A program made the translations under genes and the position numbers. Shown in pieces: positions 1 through 5,560 of a DNA stretch of 14,309 nt. This DNA comes from Pseudonocardia autotrophica. Its GTDB lineage: Bacteria > Actinomycetota > Actinomycetes > Mycobacteriales > Pseudonocardiaceae. The notes beneath the pieces were generated by a model, which saw only the letters and a program-made list of their open reading frames with translations, had not been told where the DNA came from and searched no databases. The DNA lies in contig NZ_JNYD01000058.1 of NCBI RefSeq assembly GCF_000717175.1, forward strand, positions 1 through 14,309. Direction: 5' to 3'. Numbering within the stretch: the first letter of the stretch is position 1; the number at the start of each line of letters is the position of its first letter.

Positions 1-144
1 GTAGTGCAGGTCGGTGTGGCAGACCCCGCACGCCTGGATCTTCACGACCGCCTCGCCGGGACCGGGGTCCGGGACCACGATCGTCTCGACGGAGACCGGT
101 ACCCCCTTCTTCAGGGCGACGACACCGCGGACCTTCTGCGACAA
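1..144 (-). CDS. mscR: S-(hydroxymethyl)mycothiol dehydrogenase, N-terminal part (runs off the window)
   Basis: Only the first 48 codons lie in the window. The translation starts (M)SQKVRGVVALKKGVPV and continues through VPDPGPGEAVVKIQACGVCHTDLHY. This is the N-terminus of the zinc-dependent, medium-chain alcohol dehydrogenase that oxidises the mycothiol-formaldehyde adduct with NAD. The CGVCHTD stretch carries the first catalytic zinc Cys, and the opening residues resemble actinobacterial MscR (SQTVRGV) as I remember it. The start is TTG at 144: the upstream in-frame stop is close, no in-frame ATG or GTG is available, and a GGAG sits 7 nt before the TTG. The gene follows the MHS transporter by 39 nt on the same strand, so the two are probably co-transcribed. 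Beside a Rieske N-demethylase, its likely job is disposal of formaldehyde. A related zinc alcohol dehydrogenase is the alternative; the rest of the protein is not visible. Confidence 0.85.
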   Translation of the reverse strand, partial: MSQKVRGVVALKKGVPVSVETIVVPDPGPGEAVVKIQACGVCHTDLHY

Positions 145-183
145 CTCGGTACTCCACTTCGTGGTCGGGAAACAGGTCGGATC

Positions 184-1632
184 TCAGCCCCGGCGTTCGG
201 ACCGGGGTGGGTTCTCGAGGGGCACGCCGTCCGGCGAGAGGACGGGTGCGGGGAGGTCGGCGCTGGACCGCAGCGGCGCGGCCCCCGCGAGCGGCCGGCC
301 GGCCGACTCCCGCAGGAACCAGGTGCTGACGAGACCGACGACGCCGGCGCCGACGAGGTAGTAGCCGGGCCAGTCGAGGTTGCCGGTGGCGGCGACGGCC
401 GCGCCGATCGCCGTGGGCGCCGTCCCCGCGAACGCCGAGACGAACACGTTGAAGACGATCGCCAGGCTCCCGTACCGGATCAGCGTCGGGAACAGCGCGG
501 GCAGGGTCGACGGCGTCACCGCGGCGAAGCAGAGCAACGTCGCACCCATGATCAACAGGCCGGCGATCTGCCCGGCCAGGCCGTGGCGGAGCAGCCAGAC
601 GGCGGGCAGCCCCAGCACGACGAGCGCCGCGCTCCCGGCGAACAGGATCGGCTTGCGGCCGATCCGGTCGCTCAGCCGGCCCACCGGAAGGATCACGCAC
701 AGCATCAGCAACATCACGACGACCTGCAGCCCGGTGGACAGCGCCTCGCTCGTCCCGCTCTCGCCGAACCGCGGCAACGTGCCGGTCAGATAGGTCGGCA
801 CGTAGTTCGTGAGCACGTAGTTGGTGACGTTCCAGGCGACGACGAGCCCGGCCCCGACCAGCGCCGCGGAGCGGTACCGCGTGATCAGGATCTGGAAGGC
901 ACGGCGCGGGGACATCGTCGAGATCGCGGGCGAGCGCTCGAGGAGCTGGCGGAACGCCGGCGTCTCCTCCAACCGCATCCGCAGGTAGATGCCGGTGATC
1001 CCGAGCGGGAGCGCCAGCATGAACGGCAGCCGCCAGCCCCACGACAGCAGGTCGTCCGTGGGCAGCAGCGCGATGAGGACGGCCGAGGTGCCCGCGCCGA
1101 GGGTGTAGCCGACCAGGGTGCCGAACTCCAGCCAGCTGCCGAAGAAGCCGCGGCGCCGGTCGGGGGAGTACTCGGCGACCAGGGTCAGCGCGCCCGTGTA
1201 CTCGCCGCCCGCGGAGAAGCCCTGCAGCATGCGGATGAACAGCACGATCAGCGGAGCGGCGACGCCGATCGTCGCGTGGCCGGGGACCAGGCCGAGCAGG
1301 ACCGTCGCGACGGCCATCATCAGGACGGTGGCCGAGAGGACCTTCGTCCGGCCGATCCGGTCCCCGAGCGGGCCGAACACCAGACCGCCGAGCGGGCGGA
1401 CCAGGAACGCGGCCGCGAAGGCCCCGAGGGTCAGGACGGGGGCCCAGTCGCCGGCGTCGGGGAAGAAGACCCGGTCGAGCGCCACGGCGGCCAGGTAGGA
1501 GTAGATGCCGAAGTCGTACCACTCGGCGACGTTGCCGACCGCGGCTGCCTTCGTCGCGCGACGGACCGTCGTCTCGTCCTCGATGACGGGCGGTCCGACC
1601 GAGACGAACCGGTCCTCGGGTACACCGGTCAT
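184..1632 (-). CDS. MFS transporter, metabolite:H+ symporter (MHS, ProP-like) family
   Basis: This 482-residue protein is full length for MHS-family proton symporters, which import compatible solutes and organic acids across the inner membrane (ProP, KgtP, ShiA are family members). Signatures visible are EWYDFGIYSYLA near residues 37-48 at the first membrane helix, the GPLGDRIGR loop at about 87-95 between helices 2 and 3, RMLQGFSAGGEYTG at about 134-147, and a second SDRIGRKP loop in the C-terminal half. About twelve hydrophobic segments can be read. The start is ATG at 1632, preceded by GAGGAGG about 6 nt upstream; the longer reading frame upstream lacks such support. It lies between the IclR gene and mscR, all on the minus strand. 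The substrate cannot be read from sequence, but context suggests a quaternary amine or its metabolite. Confidence 0.88.
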   Translation of the reverse strand: MTGVPEDRFVSVGPPVIEDETTVRRATKAAAVGNVAEWYDFGIYSYLAAVALDRVFFPDAGDWAPVLTLGAFAAAFLVRPLGGLVFGPLGDRIGRTKVLSATVLMMAVATVLLGLVPGHATIGVAAPLIVLFIRMLQGFSAGGEYTGALTLVAEYSPDRRRGFFGSWLEFGTLVGYTLGAGTSAVLIALLPTDDLLSWGWRLPFMLALPLGITGIYLRMRLEETPAFRQLLERSPAISTMSPRRAFQILITRYRSAALVGAGLVVAWNVTNYVLTNYVPTYLTGTLPRFGESGTSEALSTGLQVVVMLLMLCVILPVGRLSDRIGRKPILFAGSAALVVLGLPAVWLLRHGLAGQIAGLLIMGATLLCFAAVTPSTLPALFPTLIRYGSLAIVFNVFVSAFAGTAPTAIGAAVAATGNLDWPGYYLVGAGVVGLVSTWFLRESAGRPLAGAAPLRSSADLPAPVLSPDGVPLENPPRSERRG

Positions 1633-1775
1633 GACATCCCTCCTCGGCACGGGACACAGGGCACGGACGGACAGCGACGCAACATGAACAGCCTTGATCG
1701 TCGTGGTGGGCTGACTGATATATCTATCGACCGTAAGAGATGTGTCACATGCGGTCAACCCTCGGCCCCCGGGGT
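1633..1775 (-). promoter_or_regulatory. Intergenic region upstream of the MHS transporter, probable promoter
   Basis: This 143-bp gap separates the IclR stop from the MHS transporter start. It is clearly more AT-rich than its surroundings around 1715-1750, including the palindrome GATATATC, and has a perfect odd palindrome ATGTG-T-CACAT at 1740-1750. On the minus strand a TTGACC near 1754-1759 is a possible -35 element, but no convincing -10 was found at the right distance (TACGGT at 17 nt, TAGATA further on). CGCAACA at 1678-1684 (TGTTGCG on the minus strand) repeats the motif found around the ferredoxin operon promoter. The transporter probably has its own promoter rather than depending on read-through from the IclR gene. 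Exact elements are uncertain. Confidence 0.45.
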
Positions 1776-2552
1776 TCAGGGGCCGACGAGCTCCCTGAGC
1801 CGCGCGGTGATCGCCGCGGCCGCGTGGGTCAGGGCGCGCGCGGCCGAGGGGAAGCCGGCGGGGTCGAGCGCGCCGCTGCGCCCGGACACGCTGAGGGTCC
1901 CGGCGAGCTGTCCGCTCGCCCCGTGCAGCCCGACGGCGACCGCGTTCAGGTCGGCCTCGAGCTCGCCGTGCGTCGCAGCCCACCCACGCTCGCGCACCTC
2001 GTCGAGGTCGGCGAGGAGCGCGGCGCGGTCGACCAGCGTGTGCTCGGTGAAGCGGGTGCGGGGCCGGTCGAGGGCCTCCTGCAGGGCGTCGGCGCCGAAG
2101 CCGGCGAGCAGCACCTTGCCGCCGGCCGTCGCGTAGAGCGGCGACCGCAACCCGATCCAGTTGCGGTCGGTGGGCGGCTCCTGCATCACGACCGTCGCGT
2201 GCGAGCCCTCCAGCACGCTGACGCTCACCGTGCCGGACAGCTCGGCGGCCAGCCGCGCGCAGACCGGCTTGCTCTCCGCGGCGATGTCGAGCTGGGCCGC
2301 GGTCGCCCCGGCGAGTCGCACGAGCCCGAACCCGAGCCGGTACTTGCCGCGGGTGCCGGTGCGCTCGACGAGCCGGTGCTTCTCGAGCGCGGCGAGCAGG
2401 CGCGACGCCGTGGACTTGTGGATCCCCAGCTCACGGGCCACTTCGGTGGTGCCGGACGGACCTCGGCGAGCGAGCAGCGGCAGGATGGCGAGGGCGCGAT
2501 CGACCGCCTGTGTCGCGGACGGCTGTTCCGCATTGACGTTGTTGTTGCGCAT
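1776..2552 (-). CDS. IclR-family transcriptional regulator
   Basis: The 258-residue length is normal for IclR regulators. A winged helix-turn-helix occupies about residues 14-75 (AVDRALAILPLL, then GTTEVARELGIHKSTASRLL and a wing RTGTRGKYRLG). It is followed by the effector-binding domain from about 85 to 250, with the typical LRSPLYATAGGKVLLA segment and a late VAVGL. The start is ATG at 2552 with GGAG 7-8 nt upstream. The gene is divergent from the ferredoxin-reductase-oxygenase operon across 122 bp, and is followed on its own strand by the MHS transporter. IclR proteins often control the adjacent catabolic operon as repressors or activators in response to a pathway compound. Here it most likely regulates the demethylase operon and itself; the sign of regulation and the inducer cannot be read. 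Confidence 0.93.
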   Translation of the reverse strand: MRNNNVNAEQPSATQAVDRALAILPLLARRGPSGTTEVARELGIHKSTASRLLAALEKHRLVERTGTRGKYRLGFGLVRLAGATAAQLDIAAESKPVCARLAAELSGTVSVSVLEGSHATVVMQEPPTDRNWIGLRSPLYATAGGKVLLAGFGADALQEALDRPRTRFTEHTLVDRAALLADLDEVRERGWAATHGELEADLNAVAVGLHGASGQLAGTLSVSGRSGALDPAGFPSAARALTHAAAAITARLRELVGP

Positions 2553-2560
2553 GCTGCAAC
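2543..2560. promoter_or_regulatory. Palindrome over the IclR start codon, possible autoregulatory site
   Basis: TGTTGC-GCATGC-TGCAAC spans the IclR start codon. The arms GTTGC and GCAAC are perfect inverted repeats centred on 2552, with the small palindrome GCATGC inside. The left part TGTTGCGCAT nearly matches TGTTGCGAAT at 2628-2637. A regulator bound here would block IclR expression. Because part lies in coding sequence the resemblance could be chance. Confidence 0.4.
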
Positions 2561-2596
2561 TCCGAAGCCGGTCGTCGACGAACCTGGCGTCCCCGA

Positions 2597-2625
2597 TTGA
2601 CGGTGACAGTGAAGGATCTCATCCT
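2597..2625 (+). promoter_or_regulatory. Possible promoter of the ferredoxin-reductase-oxygenase operon
   Basis: TTGACG at 2597-2602 matches five of six bases of the sigma-70-type -35 consensus. A 17-nt spacer leads to CATCCT at 2620-2625, a weak -10 with three of six bases matching. Transcription would then begin near 2632, inside the long inverted repeat at 2628-2665. The position is sensible, 122 bp being the whole divergent region, but the -10 is poor and another promoter is possible. Confidence 0.3.
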
Positions 2626-2627
2626 CG

Positions 2628-2665
2628 TGTTGCGAATCGCATGACGTGTTCCGCGATAGGCAACA
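2628..2665. promoter_or_regulatory. Inverted-repeat operator candidate for the IclR regulator
   Basis: Left arm TGTTGCGAATCGC (2628-2640) and right arm GCGATAGGCAACA (2653-2665) are inverted repeats matching at 11 of 13 positions, TGTTGCnnATCGC, with a 12-bp spacer. The left arm contains a perfect 11-bp palindrome TGCGA-A-TCGCA at 2631-2641. The element lies in the divergent region between the IclR and ferredoxin genes and ends just before the ferredoxin ribosome binding site (AGGAG 2665-2669). Such long, spaced dyads suit an IclR-type dimer pair. Binding has not been shown. Confidence 0.6.
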
Positions 2666-2674
2666 GGAGCAAGG

Positions 2675-3037
2675 ATGATCTATGTTGGCGCGGCCTCGGA
2701 CATCCCCGACGGTGAAGCGGCCCGGGTGCAGGGCGAGGTGAGCATCGCCGTCTTCCACGTCGACGGCGCTCTCTACGCGATCGACGACACCTGCACCCAC
2801 CAGGACGCCTCACTGTCCGACGGGTGGGTCGAGGGGTGTGCGGTCGAGTGCCCGCTGCACGCGGCCTGCTTCGACCTGCGCACCGGCAGGCCCAGCGGGC
2901 CACCGGCCAAGAAGCCCGTCCGCACCCACCGGGTGGTCGTCTCGGACGGGCACGTCTGGGTCGAGGAGTCGGTGGGGGTCGAGACCTCGGCCCAGCCCGG
3001 CGTTCCCGTCGACGCGGTGGCGGAGGAGGTCGCCTGA
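2675..3037 (+). CDS. Rieske-type [2Fe-2S] ferredoxin, electron carrier of the oxygenase
   Basis: The 120-residue protein is a stand-alone Rieske ferredoxin of the kind that carries electrons from a flavin reductase to a Rieske oxygenase. The cluster ligands are visible as C40-T-H42 and C59-P-L-H62 within CTHQDASLSDGW and ECPLHAACFDL. The start YVGAASDIPDG and later KPVRTHRVVVSDGHVWV are typical of the BphF/NdoA-like fold. A slightly extended acidic tail of about 20 residues follows the fold. ATG at 2675 is preceded by AGGAG 5 nt upstream. Its TGA stop shares one base with the reductase start (TGATG), so translation is probably coupled. It is the first gene of the plus-strand operon and sits immediately downstream of the inverted-repeat operator candidate. 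Confidence 0.93.
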   Translation: MIYVGAASDIPDGEAARVQGEVSIAVFHVDGALYAIDDTCTHQDASLSDGWVEGCAVECPLHAACFDLRTGRPSGPPAKKPVRTHRVVVSDGHVWVEESVGVETSAQPGVPVDAVAEEVA

Positions 3038-4212
3038 TGCGCACCGTCGCCGTCGTCGGGGCCTCGCTCGCCGGCCTCGCGACCGCCCGTGCCCTGCGCG
3101 CCGAGGGGTTCGACGGCCGGATCGTCGTGATCGGCGACGAGGAACACGCACCCTACGACCGGCCGCCGCTGTCCAAGGAGTTCCTCTCCGGCGCACTCTC
3201 GACCGAGGACCTCGCGTTGACCACCCCCGAGGACGCCGAGCTCGCCGCCGACTGGCGGCTCGGTCACCGGGCCGTCGCGCTCGACACCGCGGAGCGGACC
3301 GTCGTGCTCGACGACGGCGAGCGGATCGCCACCGACGGTGTCGTCCTGGCCACCGGGGCCCGCGCCCGGGCCCTGCCGGGACCGGTGCCGGCCGGCGTGC
3401 ACACGCTGCGCACCCTGGACGACGCGGTCGCCCTGCGGTCCGAGCTGGTCCCGGGCGCGCGGATGATCGTCGTCGGGGCCGGGTTCATCGGATCGGAGAT
3501 CGCCTCGACCGCGGCGGGCCTCGGCGTCGAGGTCGACGTCGTCGAGGCCGCGACCGTCCCCCTGGAGCGCCCGCTGGGTGCGGAGATGGGCCGGGTCTGT
3601 GCCGGCCTGCACGCCGCCGCGGGCGTCCGGCTGCACACCGGGTGCGGGGTCGCCGAGATCGTCGGGTCGCCCCGCGTGCGCGCGGTCCGGCTGACGGACG
3701 GCCGGGAGCTGCCCGCCGACGTCGTCGTGGTCGGGATCGGAGCGATCCCGAACGTCGAGTGGCTCGAGGGCTCGGGCGTGACGCTCGACGACGGGGTCGT
3801 GACCGACGCGCAGGGCGCCACGTCGACACCCGGCGTCGTCGCGGTGGGGGACTGCGCGAACGCGCACCGCGGCTACACCGGCTCCATGCTGCGGCTGGAG
3901 CACTGGACGAACGCGGTGCAGCAGCCGGTCGGCGCCGTCGCGGCCCTGTTCGGCCGGGTGCACACCCCGGCACCGCACCACGAGGTGCCGTACTTCTGGT
4001 CCGACCAGTACGGACGCCGGATCCAGTTCGCCGGTCACCGCACGCCCGGCTGCCGCGTCGAGGTCCTGGAGGGCGACCCCGCGGAGGCGGACTTCCTCGC
4101 CCGGTACGTCGACCCGTCCGGCACGCCGGTCGCCGTGCTCGGCGTCGACCGCCCCCGCTCCTTCGGCCGGATGCGCCGCCGGCTCGGCCGCCGTCCCGCC
4201 GCGACCCACTGA
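3037..4212 (+). CDS. FAD-dependent NAD(P)H:ferredoxin reductase
   Basis: This 391-residue flavoprotein belongs to the glutathione-reductase-like oxygenase-coupled reductases (BphA4/rubredoxin reductase type), which pass electrons from NAD(P)H through FAD to a Rieske ferredoxin. The FAD dinucleotide fold is at the N-terminus (VVGASLAGLATA, residues 6-17), followed by YDRPPLSKEFL (40-50) and ATGARAR (105-111). The NAD(P)-binding fold is VVGAGFIGSE (145-154), and the second FAD motif is VVAVGDCAN (267-275). The C-terminal domain carries VPYFWSDQYGRRIQFAG, usual in this family. ATG at 3037 overlaps the ferredoxin stop by one base and has GGAGGAGGT upstream. The C-terminus is Arg-rich (FGRMRRRLGRR). 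It completes a three-component electron chain with the ferredoxin and the oxygenase 35 nt downstream. Confidence 0.93.
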   Translation: MRTVAVVGASLAGLATARALRAEGFDGRIVVIGDEEHAPYDRPPLSKEFLSGALSTEDLALTTPEDAELAADWRLGHRAVALDTAERTVVLDDGERIATDGVVLATGARARALPGPVPAGVHTLRTLDDAVALRSELVPGARMIVVGAGFIGSEIASTAAGLGVEVDVVEAATVPLERPLGAEMGRVCAGLHAAAGVRLHTGCGVAEIVGSPRVRAVRLTDGRELPADVVVVGIGAIPNVEWLEGSGVTLDDGVVTDAQGATSTPGVVAVGDCANAHRGYTGSMLRLEHWTNAVQQPVGAVAALFGRVHTPAPHHEVPYFWSDQYGRRIQFAGHRTPGCRVEVLEGDPAEADFLARYVDPSGTPVAVLGVDRPRSFGRMRRRLGRRPAATH

Positions 4213-4247
4213 CCCCGCGCCGACCCGCCACCCCTGAGAGGACTCCA

Positions 4248-5384
4248 GTGAGCACCGTCGAGATCCCCGGACAGCAGTCCGCCAGCAGCCTGATCCCGAC
4301 CCTGCCCGGTTCGCACTACACCGACGCCGCGATCTTCGAGCTCGAGCAGTCGCGGATCTTCCAGAGCAACTGGTTCGCCGCCGCCCGCAGCAGCGACCTC
4401 GCCAAGCCCGGCAGCTTCCGCAAGGTCGAGGTCGGCGGGGAGAGCGTGCTGCTCGTCCGTGGGCGGGACCGCGGGGTGCGGGCCTTCCTCAACGTGTGCC
4501 GGCACCGCGGCGCCCAGCTCTGCGTCGAGCCCGAGGGCGCGCTCCGCAACAAGATCCAGTGCCCGTACCACGCCTGGACGTACGGGCTCGACGGCGCGCT
4601 GATCGCGGCCCCCAACCTGAACTCGATGGCCGACGTGAACCGGGACCAGCTGGGCCTGCACACGGTCTCCCTGCGGGAGTGGCTCGGGACGATCTGGATC
4701 TGCCTCGCCGACGAGCCGCCCTCCTTCGCCGACACGGTCGAGGCCGCCGTGACCGCCCGCCTCGGCGACCCCGCCGCGATCGACCGCTGGGCGATCGACA
4801 CCTTGGCCGTCGGCCGCCGGATCACCTACGACGTCAAGGCGAACTGGAAGCTGATCGTCGAGAACTTCATGGAGTGCTACCACTGCGCGACGATCCACCC
4901 GGAGCTCACCGAGGTGCTCCCCGAGTTCGCCGACGGCTACGCCGCCCAGTACTACGTGGGCCACGGCGCCGCGTTCGGCGACGGCGTCAGCGGCTTCACC
5001 GTCGACGGCAGCGCCGGCTTCGAGACGATCGCCGGCGTCGACGCCGACCACGACCGGCGCTACTACGCGATCACCGTGAACCCGCAGGTCTTCATCAACC
5101 TGGTGCCCGACCACGTGATCTTCCACCGGATGTACCCGGTGGCGGCCGACCGCACGATCGTCGAGTGCGACTGGCTCTACCCGCAGGAGGTCCTGGACAG
5201 CGGGCGCGACCTGGACCGCTCGGTCGAGCTGTTCCACCGCGTCAACCAGCAGGATTTCGACGCCTGCGAGCGCACCCAGCCCGCGATGTCCTCCCGGGCC
5301 TACGCCGCCGGCGGCGTGCTGGTGCCCAGCGAGCACCACATCGGCGAGTTCCGCGACTGGGTCGCCGCCGCGATCGGCCACTGA
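4248..5384 (+). CDS. Rieske oxygenase alpha subunit, quaternary-ammonium N-demethylase type
   Basis: This 378-residue protein has the two iron sites of Rieske non-heme oxygenases. The Rieske ligands are C84-R-H86 and C105-P-Y-H108. The catalytic iron is expected to bind H212 and H217 (ENFMECYHCATIHPE) and D336 (NQQDFDACE). The residue linking the two sites is E209 rather than the Asp of aromatic dioxygenases. Glu at this place is characteristic of the enzymes acting on quaternary ammonium compounds (CntA, GbcA, stachydrine demethylase, choline monooxygenase). Start GTG at 4248 follows GAGAGG at good spacing. No beta subunit is present, as in that group. The likely reaction is hydroxylation of an N-methyl group, giving the demethylated amine and formaldehyde. 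Glycine betaine, stachydrine, carnitine or a related compound are candidate substrates; which one is not readable. Confidence 0.88.
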   Translation: MSTVEIPGQQSASSLIPTLPGSHYTDAAIFELEQSRIFQSNWFAAARSSDLAKPGSFRKVEVGGESVLLVRGRDRGVRAFLNVCRHRGAQLCVEPEGALRNKIQCPYHAWTYGLDGALIAAPNLNSMADVNRDQLGLHTVSLREWLGTIWICLADEPPSFADTVEAAVTARLGDPAAIDRWAIDTLAVGRRITYDVKANWKLIVENFMECYHCATIHPELTEVLPEFADGYAAQYYVGHGAAFGDGVSGFTVDGSAGFETIAGVDADHDRRYYAITVNPQVFINLVPDHVIFHRMYPVAADRTIVECDWLYPQEVLDSGRDLDRSVELFHRVNQQDFDACERTQPAMSSRAYAAGGVLVPSEHHIGEFRDWVAAAIGH

Positions 5385-5396
5385 CACCCACCCACC

Positions 5397-5428
5397 CGGC
5401 CGGCCGGGGCCACCGCCCCGGCCGGCCG
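5397..5428 (+). terminator. Perfect 14-bp GC hairpin between the oxygenase and BCCT genes
   Basis: CGGCCGGCCGGGGC (5397-5410) pairs perfectly with GCCCCGGCCGGCCG (5415-5428) around a CACC loop, 12 nt after the oxygenase stop. No T-run follows, as is common for actinomycete hairpin terminators. It may end the three-gene transcript, attenuate read-through into the BCCT gene, or protect the upstream mRNA from 3' decay. The remaining 132 nt before the BCCT start hold no gene that I can support. Confidence 0.65.
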
Positions 5429-5560
5429 ACACCTCCCGAACCCGTTCGCGCAGGGGACCCGATCTCGACGCCGGGGCGCCCGATGCCCGGACGGTGGTCG
5501 ACCCGGCCTCCTCCCGCGCGCACGATGACGCACCGCACTCCCGACGAAGGGACGCAAGCG

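Noticed and set aside
1715..1750. AT-rich patch with small palindromes as a mobile-element end or attachment site
   Set aside because: There are no flanking direct repeats, no integrase or transposase and no tRNA nearby. A promoter region explains the low GC better.
4..2136. A 710-codon open frame on the plus strand across the mscR, MHS and IclR genes
   Set aside because: The translation is Arg/Asp/Gly/Gln-rich low-complexity text without domains, the usual shadow of high-GC genes on the other strand. The minus-strand products are clearly recognisable.
5525..5560. Upstream in-frame ATG for the BCCT gene at 5525
   Set aside because: It would add 12 polar residues (MTHRTPDEGTQA). The ATG at 5561 has a better-placed purine-rich ribosome binding site; the longer form is not excluded.
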